Source: a virus. From it: 56,390 nt of DNA. The notes beneath the pieces are model-generated. The model saw only the letters and a list, made by a program, of their open reading frames with translations, had not been told where the DNA came from and did not search any database. Positions 9,179-17,586 of this stretch are shown in pieces (position 1 is the first letter of the stretch; the number at the start of each line of letters is the position of its first letter). Position numbers and translations under genes: made by a program. The stretch spans positions 1 through 56,390 of the IMG/VR virus record IMGVR_UViG_3300008450_000048. The stretch is one strand, 5' to 3'.

Positions 9179-9676
9179 TCAGATTTCAAATGTTGCGTGT
9201 TTTTTCAGATTGACCTTGGCCGGAATGACTTGAAGATTGCTTTCCACATGCAGCCCGCAAACGTGTTTGCCACGCAGCGGGACAATGTGGTCCACATGCC
9301 ACTTGCCTCCCAACATCTTCTCTCTTACTTTAGCAATGTGATATGCCTCGGCAATAAAGAACTTGTTAGCCCAAGAAGGCGTCGCGCGCTTGATGTAATC
9401 AACACGAAGCGCATTTTCTGCAAGCTTCTTTGAGTTATCAATTGCACGAAGCCTTCTCTTGCTTTCGTTGAAAAGCTGCTGCGCACGCTTTGGATTACTC
9501 AGTCGCCACTCGCGAGAGCGAGAGATGTAGTTCTCTGCGTTATCGCGGTAATGCTTCTTGTTGTAAGCCTTGGCGCACTCACGGCACTTGTTGCTCACGC
9601 CAAACTTTGCCGTCGGATGCTTGTTGAAAGCATCCAATGACTTTTCCGTTTGGCAGTGAGAACAAGTCTTCATCAT
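9179..9676 (-). CDS. HNH homing endonuclease
   Basis: About 165 residues from ATG 9676. A longer frame starts with TTG at 9691, but GAGG lies five bases before the ATG. The N-terminus carries a zinc ribbon (CSHC, then CREC). The middle is basic and helical. The C-terminal HNH core reads WHVDHIVPL, then HVESNLQVIPAKVNLKK. Such genes are free-standing homing nucleases. This one separates the major capsid gene from the decoration-like gene, so it is probably an insertion. A copy of the dispersed operator-like motif with promoter-like boxes lies inside it near 9328-9343. Confidence 0.9.
   Translation of the reverse strand: MMKTCSHCQTEKSLDAFNKHPTAKFGVSNKCRECAKAYNKKHYRDNAENYISRSREWRLSNPKRAQQLFNESKRRLRAIDNSKKLAENALRVDYIKRATPSWANKFFIAEAYHIAKVREKMLGGKWHVDHIVPLRGKHVCGLHVESNLQVIPAKVNLKKHATFEI
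9328..9343 (-). promoter_or_regulatory. Possible intragenic operator-promoter within the HNH gene
   Basis: The plus-strand 16-mer ends in AATGTGATA. Read leftward, it lies between TTGCCG and TAAAGT with a 16-base spacer, the same arrangement as the intergenic operator-promoters of this genome. It would serve the decoration gene downstream. It is inside a coding region, so chance is a real alternative. Confidence 0.35.
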
Positions 9677-9691
9677 TTCGGCCTCAGTCAA

Positions 9692-10738
9692 TTACAAAGC
9701 AGAGCAGGCGCTTTCAATGCGAACCATCCAGTTTTCATTGAGACGGATCGCGTTCTTATAGAAGTTGGCGCCCACGTACCCGAACATGCCCATTGGGTTG
9801 GCGTGAGTGATTTGCTTTGCCGGCAGGTAGATCGGCTGAATGGCGTTCATGCCCTTCAGTGCAACCTGACCCCAAGCTTCTTGCGCGATCACCATGGTCG
9901 GATACACGTCTGCAGTGGTGCCAGTCGTGCCGCCGTTCGACAGGAAAGCGCCCGCAGTGACCGTGCCGCCTGCAGCCAGGAAAGGCTTGAAGTACGGCGA
10001 GGTGATGATGCGGAAGTTTTCAATCGTGCCGATCTCGCGCTCATGCACAGGCTTTTGCGCACCGTAGCGAGCAACCGGAACAAACACGTTCTGGCTGTTG
10101 ACAGTCAGACTACGAATGTCAGCTTCCATGTCGGTGTGGATGAACACCAGGTAGCCTGGTTCGATCGCGCTGGTGTTGAAGTTCACCGACGAAGCAAGCT
10201 TCTCGGTGACCATCTGAGCGTGTGCGTTTTCGAGCTGACGGCGAGCCTGGCGCAGCTTGTTTACGCTGATGCCGGTGTTGACCGAAGCGCGAGCTGTGCC
10301 GTTGGAGTACACGACGTTGGTGCCGCCGCGGACTACACCGTAGGAGATCAGCTCTTCGATCGATGCCATGTGCTCACCGACCAGCTTGACCATGTCGCCG
10401 GGGATGTCGTCCTCGTACATGTTCTCAGCCTTGCTCGAGAGCTTCATCAGAACGCCGTACTGCTGCAGGGTGACCTGCACGTCCTGATAAGCGATCGTGC
10501 GCGAGCCAGGAGTCACACCTTCCTGCAGCAGGTAGTTGCTGGCAGTGATGTTCGGTGCGCCGTTGGAGCCAGCGTCGATCGGCAGAGCGCGACGGAACAC
10601 AACGGTGTCAGTCTTGTTCTGCGGGATTTGTTTCTGGGTGCCGAAGGTGCTCAGCACTTTGATAGGCATGGCGTGCTTGAGCATCTCACGCTCAGCCATG
10701 ATGAGGTTCCGCGAGGGAACGAGCGAATAAGTTTGCAT
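9692..10738 (-). CDS. Major capsid protein (N4-gp56-like family)
   Basis: About 348 residues from ATG 10738 (MQTYSLVPSRNLIMAEREML). The frame also has TTG at 10744, but that overlaps the stop of the upstream gene and leaves no room for a ribosome site. Landmarks of the N4-gp56 type are DTVVFRRALPID early, QDVQVTLQQYGVLMKLSSKAENMYED, YGVVRGGTNVVYSNG, then GYLVFIHTDMEADIRSL and the late VALKGMNAIQPIYLPAK. It follows the scaffold gene, as expected. It should form the icosahedral shell with an HK97-like fold. Confidence 0.85.
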   Translation of the reverse strand: MQTYSLVPSRNLIMAEREMLKHAMPIKVLSTFGTQKQIPQNKTDTVVFRRALPIDAGSNGAPNITASNYLLQEGVTPGSRTIAYQDVQVTLQQYGVLMKLSSKAENMYEDDIPGDMVKLVGEHMASIEELISYGVVRGGTNVVYSNGTARASVNTGISVNKLRQARRQLENAHAQMVTEKLASSVNFNTSAIEPGYLVFIHTDMEADIRSLTVNSQNVFVPVARYGAQKPVHEREIGTIENFRIITSPYFKPFLAAGGTVTAGAFLSNGGTTGTTADVYPTMVIAQEAWGQVALKGMNAIQPIYLPAKQITHANPMGMFGYVGANFYKNAIRLNENWMVRIESACSAL

Positions 10739-10740
10739 GA

Positions 10741-11619
10741 TCAATTACCTTTCTGTCGATCAAGTTCGTCTAGATAGCGCCAGTACTCTTCGGGCGACAT
10801 ATCCTCTACGGCTTTCTGACGGACGTTGCCACCAGATCGGCCTGAAGGAATTGCCGCTGCAGAGCTAAGGCGCTGCGTTCTTTGCGACGACACCGACTTC
10901 ATGGCTTCGGCGTGCAGATCAAGCAGGCGGACCGCATCTTGCGGGCTTTCGCTCGCCGCAAGCATCTGCACTTCTCGAGGCTGGCGTTGCATCCAGCCCA
11001 TGAATTCGGGCGTCCTCACACGATCTTGCCAACCCGGATGCCGAATCTCGACTGCCATTTCGCTACGCATGCGTGCGAGTTCTTCTGCCGTGACACCGGG
11101 CTGCTGCATTTGCGGTTGCGGCATCGCTGCCTTGATCGCCTGCAGCTGCTCGTTCAAAGCAGCTTCCATCGCCTCTGCGAACTCTGGGTAGTCGCGCTTC
11201 AAAGACTCCATCGCCTTGGGGTTGCTCTGCGCTTCCCGGATCTCTCCGGCGGTTGGCGCTTCGCCGCCCTTCGCTGAGACCTGTTGAGCCGCCTGAAGCT
11301 GCTGCTTCAGTTGGCTGCCCAGACCTCCGATGTGGCCTTCTGCATTTCTAAGACGTTGCGTGACCTGGGTCAGCATCGTCTCAAGCCCAGCAATCTTGTC
11401 CAACAAAACAGACTCACTCGTCGGCGCCGCCTCTTCACCGCCATCAGCAGCATCGGCCTGATCGGCGGGTGCTTGGTCGGTGGGGTCGGCCGGAGTTGAA
11501 TCGTTTGCCGGCGGGTCTTCTTTCGCTTGGCGTGGGGCTTTGCCCGACTCCTCAGCATCCAGTTGATCCCAGATTTTCTGTGCTTCTTCTTGCGGGTTAA
11601 CTTGTTCCTGTGCGTTCAT
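10741..11619 (-). CDS. Scaffolding protein
   Basis: A protein of 292 residues, MNAQEQVNPQEEAQKIWDQL. Residues 1-70 are very acidic and low complexity (DPTDQAPADQADAADGGEEA). They are followed by a predicted coiled coil (LDKIAGLETMLTQVTQRLRNAEG), a Gln-rich stretch, and a basic C-terminus (KAVEDMSPEEYWRYLDELDRQKGN) suited to capsid binding. This make-up directly before the major capsid gene is typical of phage scaffolds. Its stop overlaps the region of the capsid start, so the two are coupled. Confidence 0.8.
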   Translation of the reverse strand: MNAQEQVNPQEEAQKIWDQLDAEESGKAPRQAKEDPPANDSTPADPTDQAPADQADAADGGEEAAPTSESVLLDKIAGLETMLTQVTQRLRNAEGHIGGLGSQLKQQLQAAQQVSAKGGEAPTAGEIREAQSNPKAMESLKRDYPEFAEAMEAALNEQLQAIKAAMPQPQMQQPGVTAEELARMRSEMAVEIRHPGWQDRVRTPEFMGWMQRQPREVQMLAASESPQDAVRLLDLHAEAMKSVSSQRTQRLSSAAAIPSGRSGGNVRQKAVEDMSPEEYWRYLDELDRQKGN

Positions 11620-11646
11620 AAAAGTTTTGTCTCACTTCGGTGTTGG

Positions 11647-11886
11647 TCATTGCTGACCATCTTCATCAACGCCGGCGAGTTCGTCGGGGTTGATCGCGGG
11701 ACTCAGGCTGGCCTCTTCGGCCAGGCTGAGAATTTTGTTCAGCTCACTGATCCCACCGCGAATCAGGGCTGTCTGTTCTATGCCGTACGACGGGTTGTCG
11801 TTCAGCTTTCGAAGCTCATCCACACGGTCCTGGATGTGTTTCGAAAGCCGCTTCCATGTTGCTGATCGGAAGTCCTCGGGTCGCAT
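11647..11886 (-). CDS. Small helical head-region protein
   Basis: A protein of 79 residues, MRPEDFRSATWKRLSKHIQDRV. It is mostly helical with an acidic tail (NPDELAGVDEDGQQ). No family is recognised. It is the first gene of the scaffold/capsid transcription unit, directly after the promoter-leader-terminator module at 11.9-12.0 kb. Confidence 0.6.
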   Translation of the reverse strand: MRPEDFRSATWKRLSKHIQDRVDELRKLNDNPSYGIEQTALIRGGISELNKILSLAEEASLSPAINPDELAGVDEDGQQ

Positions 11887-11894
11887 TCAATCTT

Positions 11895-11932
11895 TCAAAA
11901 AGGAAAGGGCCGCCGGTTGGGCAGCCCTTTTA
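11895..11932 (-). terminator. Leader terminator between the P12.0 promoter and the capsid operon
   Basis: On the minus strand an 11-bp stem with one G-U pair (11920-11930 with 11904-11914, five-base loop) is followed by CCUUUUUG. It stands downstream of the operator-promoter at 11991-12019 and before the first gene. Transcripts from that promoter must therefore pass it. An upstream hairpin (about 11955-11985, CGGGG with CCCCG plus an inner stem) precedes it. Confidence 0.8.
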
Positions 11933-11990
11933 AATTTCACACTTCGGAGAGGAGAAACGGGGAATGTCCAGAGACACTGCCCCGCGGGTG

Positions 11991-12019
11991 ATACTACAGC
12001 ATTGTGATAGCAGGTGCAA
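11991..12019 (-). promoter_or_regulatory. Leftward promoter with embedded operator (P12.0)
   Basis: Read leftward: TTGCAC (12019-12014), a 17-base spacer, then TAGTAT (11996-11991). The operator copy at 11994-12009 (TATCACAATGCTG on the minus strand) fills the spacer. It lies between the portal gene and the scaffold/capsid genes. A repressor bound here would block RNA polymerase directly. Confidence 0.75.
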
Positions 12020-12023
12020 CACC

Positions 12024-14255
12024 TTAGATCCCCGATCCTTGACGAACCTTGATGGCGGCCTCCGCATTGAAGATCTGCCGGGAGTTGTCGATCTTCAACA
12101 TCTCCAAACGCTCCTTGGCGGCCAGCTGCTCACGGGTCAGCTGCGCGTCCTGCCCCAGCTTCGTGAGCGCCAGATCCCGTTCCATGGCGCTGTCGGTCAT
12201 GGCGATCTCGTACTCGGCCTGCTCGCGCTGCGCGTTGTAGGCCAGGCTCTGAGACTTCAGATTCATCTCGGCCGTGTTGCGCTGCAACTCAAAATCGCGC
12301 TGCGCCTGGCGGTCCTGCAGCTCGAGCTGTTTGGCTTCCATGTTCATCTGCGCTGCCACGATCCGCGGATCCTGCGGTGCGCCCTGCTCGGCCTGTGCCT
12401 GCTGCTCCTGCGCCACCACGTCCTCCGGCTTCATGATCTCTTCAGGGTTCACGCGGAACGCCTTTAGGATCGCCTTCAGCTCCTCGCGCTCCTTCAAGTG
12501 CGGCGTGTAGCGCGGGTTGTTGGTGATGTTCGCCAGGTTCAGCAGCGCCTGGTTTTGGATGTCGCGCTCGATCAGCGCCGTGCTGCCGCGGGCATCGATT
12601 TCAAAGTCGCCCTTGATCGCAGGATCTGGATCGCTCGACATCTTCCAGTCGTAGTACCTGCCGATGTGCGGACGGGTGATCGAATCGTCGTACAGCTTCA
12701 CTCGCTGGCGCAGGACGGCATTGGCATTGTTATACAACATGACCATCCCGCCGACGGTCTCCGGCGCACTGCCCTGCTCGCCGCCCATGATCTGCGGCAT
12801 CGACGACTCCACGTCCGCAAACTGCATCGCGGCCTGCGCAATCGCCAGCAGCTCTTGCAGGTGGCTGTTGAACTCAAACACGCTGAACGCCTGGCGCACG
12901 TCAGCCATGTCGTCCTTGGCCAGCCAGATCTTGTTCGGCGTGATCTCCCACGAATTGTTCTGCGGGATGACCATGCCCTTCTTCATCACAATCTGGCCAC
13001 CGAGCGACGTGCGGCCGTTGTCCATCACCTGCCGCCATGCTGCGTTAACTACCCGCTGCTGGCTCTCCAGCTCGTCCGGCAGGCCGTAGCCGTAGGGGCT
13101 GCTGTCGCTCTTGCGCCAGCACCACACGTCCACCGGCAGGGTTTTGTCAGCGACCCAAGAATCCATCGCACCGATGACCTTGTCGTTGACGATCACCAGC
13201 ACGCCGAACGTCACGTCGGTCAACGGATCGCCCGTGCGAGATGACAGCATCTCCATCTCTTCCGGCTCAATCTCGCCGTGGTACGTCCACATCTCATAGC
13301 TGTCTTCTTTGATCGTGTCACGCAACACGCGACCCTCAGCCAGCCGCACGCGGTTCGGCTTTTCTCTCAGCACCTCGCGAATGACCTCGGTATCAAAGCC
13401 CGGCAGGCCGACGAGCTGTCGCAGTTCCTTGCGCGTCACATTGCGACGATAGAAAAATCCGCGGCCGCGCTGGTGATCATTGCCGCACGAAGGGTCGAAG
13501 AAAACATCCCACGGATCCAGGCGCATCGATGCCGGGACAATCGTCTCGTTGATCTGCAGCACCTGCGTGCCGTCCGGCTGCGGTAGCCAGACCTTGCTGG
13601 TCTGACGCGCAGGGAACGGGCCGTACATGACCATCGTGCCCAGCCGTATGCCGTCTTCAATGCCCTTGCGGCTCTCGCCGTTGTACTTGCACTCGGTCAG
13701 ACTGTCGTCGATCGACCGCTCCATGGCAGTCGCGGCTTCCTTCGCAGCCTGCATCACCACCTGTGCTTCTTCGTTGGCGGTCATGCCAGTCGGCTCGCCG
13801 GTCGTCGGATCAATGGTCTCGGCGTTGTTGCCGACCATGTCTGCCAAGTCTGGCAGTGGCGTTGGTTTCAGACCCCAGTTGCGATCGTCGACGGGGAACA
13901 GGATCTCGCACATGCGCGCGACCGCCTGGTCGACCTTCGGTCGTACGATGTTGATCACCACTCGAGAGCGGTTACCGTCTTGCGCCTTGCGCGCCGGCGG
14001 TCCGTTCTTCAACGTGTTCTCGAATTCGCTCGGGTTTGCCTCGCCACGGTCACCAAAGTACAGCTGGCTGTTGCGGCGCCAACGCTTCTCCACATCCGAC
14101 GTGCCGCGATGCTGGACCCACTCGTCGCGCATCTTGGTGAACATGCCGTGCAGCTTTTCAATTTCTTGACGCTGATGATGTTCGTACTGCTCTGGCGTCA
14201 TCAGCTCTTCGCCGACCATAACGGCCATGTCTTCTGGGATTTCTTTGGCATTCAT
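12024..14255 (-). CDS. Portal protein
   Basis: About 743 residues from ATG 14255, with AGGA seven bases upstream (a TTG two codons earlier is less likely). N-terminal helices are followed by RRNSQLYFGDRGEANPSEF and RSRVVINIVRPKVDQAVARM, then a long alpha/beta clip/stem region. The C-terminal third is a long Gln/Glu/Ala-rich coiled coil (QQAQAEQGAPQDPRI onward) like the barrel of P22-type portals. It lies directly after terL, with 15 bases between the genes. It forms the dodecameric vertex through which DNA enters and leaves. Confidence 0.85.
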   Translation of the reverse strand: MNAKEIPEDMAVMVGEELMTPEQYEHHQRQEIEKLHGMFTKMRDEWVQHRGTSDVEKRWRRNSQLYFGDRGEANPSEFENTLKNGPPARKAQDGNRSRVVINIVRPKVDQAVARMCEILFPVDDRNWGLKPTPLPDLADMVGNNAETIDPTTGEPTGMTANEEAQVVMQAAKEAATAMERSIDDSLTECKYNGESRKGIEDGIRLGTMVMYGPFPARQTSKVWLPQPDGTQVLQINETIVPASMRLDPWDVFFDPSCGNDHQRGRGFFYRRNVTRKELRQLVGLPGFDTEVIREVLREKPNRVRLAEGRVLRDTIKEDSYEMWTYHGEIEPEEMEMLSSRTGDPLTDVTFGVLVIVNDKVIGAMDSWVADKTLPVDVWCWRKSDSSPYGYGLPDELESQQRVVNAAWRQVMDNGRTSLGGQIVMKKGMVIPQNNSWEITPNKIWLAKDDMADVRQAFSVFEFNSHLQELLAIAQAAMQFADVESSMPQIMGGEQGSAPETVGGMVMLYNNANAVLRQRVKLYDDSITRPHIGRYYDWKMSSDPDPAIKGDFEIDARGSTALIERDIQNQALLNLANITNNPRYTPHLKEREELKAILKAFRVNPEEIMKPEDVVAQEQQAQAEQGAPQDPRIVAAQMNMEAKQLELQDRQAQRDFELQRNTAEMNLKSQSLAYNAQREQAEYEIAMTDSAMERDLALTKLGQDAQLTREQLAAKERLEMLKIDNSRQIFNAEAAIKVRQGSGI

Positions 14256-14270
14256 TTGCAATTCCTTTGA

Positions 14271-15764
14271 TCAATAGCCTGTGACTTCGTCCAGGGCAGC
14301 CCACACCGTCTCAGCGCCAGCCGGCATCGTGTTCCACGTTTCATCTTCATCTGGCCACGGCAGCGTCAAGCTCGGCTCGTCTAATCGCGCCAAACAGTCC
14401 ATGCCGTCATCGAACCGACCGACTGGGAACGTGGCGTACTCCACATCCAGCAGCTCTTGAATCAGCTCGTGCTGGTGGCCCTGCACATCCACGTAGTTGA
14501 GCGACTGCGGCATCCAAATGCGGCCGCCCTCGAACCACGGGATCAGGCGCCGGATGCGAGCGTTCTTCTCCACTGCACCGGCGACCTCAGTGATCTTGAA
14601 CCGGTACTGCCGGTGCTCCATCTCGTTTCTGATGTGCGATATGTCGCCCATCATTCCGTACCGCTCGTAGCGCACCTGCATCGGCTTGTGCTTCTTGTGC
14701 AGCTCGAAAAGTTTGTCCGCGCGCTGCGTCAACGTCAGCCGGTCAATGATCCCGTCAACGATGAATGCGTTGCCGTCGGCCGCAAGCCCCACCACCCACA
14801 TGACCGTGCGATCGCTGCGCTTGCGCTTGCCGGCCGACGTTTGCGGGTCGCCCGCCGGGTCGACCAGAATCACCTTGTTCATTTTCTTCGGCGCGTCGTT
14901 GTAGCGACAGATCCAGCTGCGCTTGAACTCCGCACCCTCGGCTGGCCGTGGCTCCTGCTGGTACAGCGAGATCCATGACCGCGGATCAGACTGCGCCTGG
15001 CGCACCATCTCATCCGTAAACCATTCTTTCCACAGCCGCTCGCCTGGCTCACGGCCCAGCGGGTCGTTGTCGCTTGCAACCATCGGCAGCTTGATGACCT
15101 CCCACCGCTGCGGCTCGCGCTCGAGCAGGCGGCCGGCCAGATCGTCCTCATGCCAGCGGGTCATGATCACCACGATCCGGCCACCCGGCTTCAGACGGGT
15201 CAGCAGATCGTTCGTCCACCACTCCCAAGTCTTCTCGCGCACGCGCTCGGAGTCCGCGTCCTCGCGGCTGCGCACCGGGTCGTCGACCACGATCAGGTCG
15301 CCGCGGCGGCCGGTAACGGATCCACCGACACCGACTGCCGTGTACTCACCACCGTGGTTAGTTCCCCACCGGCCGGCGGCCGTGCTGTCAGCGGCCAGCG
15401 TCACCTGCGGAAACAGCGCCTTGAACTCGACATCGTCCACGCCATTGCGCACCCGGCGGCCGAATCGCTCGGCCAGCTCGGCGGTGTGCGACGCCGCGAT
15501 CACCGACAGCTGCGGGTTGCGGCCAACAAAGTATTCGGGAAAGTAGACGCTGCCGTAGGTGGACTTCGCCGATCCTGGCGGCATCATCACCAGCAGCCGA
15601 TCGCATTCGCCCTTTTCGACCTTGTCCAGCGCGTTCGTCAGCAGGACGTGGTGCGGCGCCAGGCTCATGTCCTCCGGCAGGCGGTACGTGCAGTAGTGCG
15701 GGAACGACTCCCGCGCCTTGCGCCGGGAGAGCAGTTCGTTGGCGGCTTCGGCCGGCGCGATCAA
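14271..15764 (-). CDS. terL: Terminase large subunit
   Basis: A protein of 497 residues. Walker A is MMPPGSAKST (residues 60-69) and Walker B is DLIVVDD (156-162). The RNase H-like nuclease part has acidic residues in VDPAGD (near 302), YERYGMMGD (367-374) and FDDGMDC (451-457). The start is TTG at 15764 with GAGGA six bases upstream, overlapping the stop of the preceding gene. No ATG gives a complete ATPase domain. It cuts and pumps DNA into the prohead together with the small subunit encoded two genes upstream. Confidence 0.93.
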   Translation of the reverse strand: MIAPAEAANELLSRRKARESFPHYCTYRLPEDMSLAPHHVLLTNALDKVEKGECDRLLVMMPPGSAKSTYGSVYFPEYFVGRNPQLSVIAASHTAELAERFGRRVRNGVDDVEFKALFPQVTLAADSTAAGRWGTNHGGEYTAVGVGGSVTGRRGDLIVVDDPVRSREDADSERVREKTWEWWTNDLLTRLKPGGRIVVIMTRWHEDDLAGRLLEREPQRWEVIKLPMVASDNDPLGREPGERLWKEWFTDEMVRQAQSDPRSWISLYQQEPRPAEGAEFKRSWICRYNDAPKKMNKVILVDPAGDPQTSAGKRKRSDRTVMWVVGLAADGNAFIVDGIIDRLTLTQRADKLFELHKKHKPMQVRYERYGMMGDISHIRNEMEHRQYRFKITEVAGAVEKNARIRRLIPWFEGGRIWMPQSLNYVDVQGHQHELIQELLDVEYATFPVGRFDDGMDCLARLDEPSLTLPWPDEDETWNTMPAGAETVWAALDEVTGY

Positions 15765-16108
15765 TCTTTGTCCTCCGGCATAACGCCCTGCTCGTCGGGT
15801 CCAGCAAACGGACTCAAGCCAGCAGCCAGGCGCTTCTGCGCATGGAATACCGCCTTGCCGACGATCGCATCGGTTGGCTCGCCGTCCTCGAGCAAGTGCC
15901 GGATCTCGGCCTTGGTCAGGCCCGGCACCAAGAGCGGGATCTCCAACTCCTTGCCGTCGATGTTCACGCCGACCGACAGCTCGGTGGAGATGTCGCCATC
16001 GGGACGCTTCAACGCGCCAAAGAATCCCATGCCTTTCGGCGTGCCGTCAGTGCGGTTGCCGAAGTTCGCCGGATCGACCGGCATCTGATCTGCGACTAGC
16101 CCTGGCAT
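15761..16108 (-). CDS. Conserved small protein between terS and terL
   Basis: A protein of 115 residues, MPGLVADQMPVDPANFGNRTDG. It has the pattern ELSVGVNIDGKELEIPLLVPGLTKAEIRHLL, followed by a helix (DAIVGKAVFHAQKRLAAG). Similar short proteins often stand beside terminase genes, but their function is unknown. It overlaps terS by one base and terL by four, so it belongs to the packaging operon. Confidence 0.7.
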   Translation of the reverse strand: MPGLVADQMPVDPANFGNRTDGTPKGMGFFGALKRPDGDISTELSVGVNIDGKELEIPLLVPGLTKAEIRHLLEDGEPTDAIVGKAVFHAQKRLAAGLSPFAGPDEQGVMPEDKD

Positions 16109-16599
16109 TACGCGCCCTCCTGCATGCCCTTGGCAGCGATCGCCAGCAGCTCATCGTCCGTCATGGCCAAGAGCTTGATCGGACCGCCGCCTTGCCCCGT
16201 GTGCTCGATCGTCGCCTTGTCGTTGTAGGCGGCGTTCAGCTTCGCAGCGATCTTCATGTTCGTGTCGATCGCCACCTTCAGCCCGGCTGCATCGCCCTGC
16301 GCCGCCGCCTGGCGGCCGTAGTCCAGCGACGCCTCGATCAGGTTGTGCGAGCGCAGGATGTTCGCGTTCGCGTACGTCTCGCGGGTCTCCTCCGACTCCA
16401 TCAGGATCTGGCGCAGTTTCCAGCCGGCAATCTTGAACTTCAGGGTATCGGCAATCGACTGGAAGGATTCGCCCCACACGTAGCGGTCAAAGACCTCGTC
16501 GGCGACGGCCAAGACCTCGGCCTTCAGCTCGTCTGCGGCTTTACGCTTTGGCTCGACGTGCAGCGCCGGGCCGATGTTGGTGGGTCTGCCTTTCTTCAT
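16108..16599 (-). CDS. terS: Terminase small subunit
   Basis: A protein of 163 residues, MKKGRPTNIGPALHVEPKRK. After a basic N-terminus there is a helix-turn-helix-like segment (ESFQSIADTLKFKIAGWKL, residues about 43-61) for DNA recognition. A helical oligomerisation region (SHNLIEASLDYGRQAAAQGD) and a C-terminal tail follow. Size, order and domain layout fit a small terminase subunit that recognises the packaging site and recruits TerL. Confidence 0.8.
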   Translation of the reverse strand: MKKGRPTNIGPALHVEPKRKAADELKAEVLAVADEVFDRYVWGESFQSIADTLKFKIAGWKLRQILMESEETRETYANANILRSHNLIEASLDYGRQAAAQGDAAGLKVAIDTNMKIAAKLNAAYNDKATIEHTGQGGGPIKLLAMTDDELLAIAAKGMQEGA

Positions 16600-16600
16600 G

Positions 16601-16855
16601 TCACCACTTCACTTTGTTGGCCCAGTACGCCGCAGACATCTTGCCTTTGGCAATGTTGTCGGCGTGACGGGCTTTAAATGATTCGTTTCGCTTCGTGCCC
16701 TCGGGCGAACCTTTGACGCCCTGCTGGCCGAAGCGGATCAGCTTCACGTCGTCGCCGGACTTGGCCAGCACGACGTGCGATTTAGTCGGATGGCTGGGCG
16801 TGCGCTTCGGGCTGTTGTAGCCGGAGAACTCCATGCCGCGGTAAATGATGCCCAT
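16601..16855 (-). CDS. Small conserved basic phage protein
   Basis: A protein of 84 residues from ATG 16855 (MGIIYRGMEFSGYNSPKRTP). A longer frame upstream has no coding character and reads over the neighbouring gene, so it was dropped. The C-terminal half (IRFGQQGVKGSPEGTKRNES, then FKARHADN and AYWANKVKW) is a recognisable small basic family found near phage terminases. The many Lys/Arg residues suggest nucleic-acid contact. Function is unknown. Confidence 0.7.
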   Translation of the reverse strand: MGIIYRGMEFSGYNSPKRTPSHPTKSHVVLAKSGDDVKLIRFGQQGVKGSPEGTKRNESFKARHADNIAKGKMSAAYWANKVKW

Positions 16856-16862
16856 GATCAGC

Positions 16863-17036
16863 TCACTTTCTCGCGGTCTTGGCCGCAGCCTTGAAGTCGG
16901 ATTCCGACGGCGCGCCCTTGGACCCAGGCTTGCGCATCTTCTCGCCGCTGCCTGCCTTGATCCGCTCACGCTTTCGATGAATGTTGGCGTACAGGCCCTG
17001 CGATGCTGCCCTGCCAATGATTCCTCTGCCGTCCAT
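16863..17036 (-). CDS. Small basic protein of the packaging operon
   Basis: A protein of 57 residues, MDGRGIIGRAASQGLYANIH. I chose ATG 17036 because GGAG lies six bases before it; the longer frame from 17072 lacks a ribosome site. The rest is very basic (HRKRERIKAG, then KMRKPGSKGAPSESDFKAAA). Short proteins of this type occur beside terS in several phages. No function is known. It is the first gene after the P17.2 promoter-leader-terminator module. Confidence 0.65.
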   Translation of the reverse strand: MDGRGIIGRAASQGLYANIHRKRERIKAGSGEKMRKPGSKGAPSESDFKAAAKTARK

Positions 17037-17122
17037 CACCATCTCCGAAAAGGGTGGCCCCGCGATCTCCAACTTTCGTGGGAGACAGTTTCACTACGGT
17101 CAGAGCCGGGGGCCGTAGATAC

Positions 17123-17150
17123 GAAAAAAGCCCGCAGATGCGAGCTTTTC
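17123..17150 (-). terminator. Leader terminator between the P17.2 promoter and the packaging operon
   Basis: Minus strand: an 8-bp-capable stem (AGCTCG with CGGGCT, 17129-17146) followed by six U residues. A second hairpin (GGGGC-AGTGC-GCCCC, 17152-17166) lies immediately upstream. Both stand between the promoter at 17174-17202 and the first gene at 17036. Confidence 0.8.
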
Positions 17151-17173
17151 CGGGGCGCACTGCCCCGCCGGGG

Positions 17174-17202
17174 AATTTACACCAATGTGATACTTCGGTC
17201 AA
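17174..17202 (-). promoter_or_regulatory. Leftward promoter with embedded operator (P17.2)
   Basis: Read leftward: TTGACC (17202-17197), a 17-base spacer, TAAATT (17179-17174). The operator copy lies at 17177-17192 (TATCACATTGGTG on the minus strand). It overlaps the 3' end of the ribbon-helix-helix-like gene region and serves the packaging genes. Confidence 0.75.
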
Positions 17203-17471
17203 TCGTCGATCGTTTGCGGCAGGCGCTGCAGTCCCTGACGGGTGCAGAGCGCCAGAAAACGGATCGCCGCCTGGCACGCCTCGCGGTTGCTGGCGATGCC
17301 CCACTCCTTGCGGATGTACAGGATCGATGCCGACACGTCAGCGTCAAGAGCAAGCTGCAGCTGCCGCGTGCCCCGGTTCCTGCGCACCTTCTGCTGCCGC
17401 TCGGCGTCCGTCATCGCGTGCGGCTTGCGCGAGCGGAAGCCCATCTTCTTTGGCAAGCCGTTGTCAGTCAT
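17199..17471 (-). CDS. Small DNA-binding-like protein (possible ribbon-helix-helix)
   Basis: About 90 residues from ATG 17471 (MTDNGLPKKMGFRSRKPHAM). This start overlaps the stop of the upstream small gene (ATGACTGA). A start three codons earlier is possible. After a basic N-terminus the pattern RQLQLALDADVSASILYIRK, then NREACQAAIRFLAL, resembles a strand-helix-helix DNA-binding fold. No family can be named with confidence. Confidence 0.6.
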   Translation of the reverse strand: MTDNGLPKKMGFRSRKPHAMTDAERQQKVRRNRGTRQLQLALDADVSASILYIRKEWGIASNREACQAAIRFLALCTRQGLQRLPQTIDD

Positions 17472-17559
17472 GCTCACCATCTTTCGACATCACACACAGC
17501 GACGCCAGCAGGATGCCAGCCGCCGCACCGATCAGCATTCCAACGATTAACATTCCCAT
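17464..17559 (-). CDS. 31-residue single-span membrane protein
   Basis: ATG 17559 opens MGMLIVGMLIGAAAGILLAS, followed by LCVMSKDGEHD and stop at 17464. GAGG lies five bases before the ATG, and the stop overlaps the next start, so it is translated within the operon. One hydrophobic segment spans nearly the whole peptide. Function is unknown. Confidence 0.55.
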   Translation of the reverse strand: MGMLIVGMLIGAAAGILLASLCVMSKDGEHD

Positions 17560-17586
17560 GATTGCCTCGCGCAAGTATGTCAATGC

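Noticed and set aside
8175-9233. 352-codon open frame on the plus strand
   Set aside because: It is antisense to three structural genes and reads straight through their terminator.
9650-10777. 375-codon open frame on the plus strand
   Set aside because: It is a mirror of the major capsid gene, without a ribosome site or protein-like composition.
12498-13244. 248-codon open frame on the plus strand
   Set aside because: It is antisense to the portal gene, with biased composition caused by the opposite strand.
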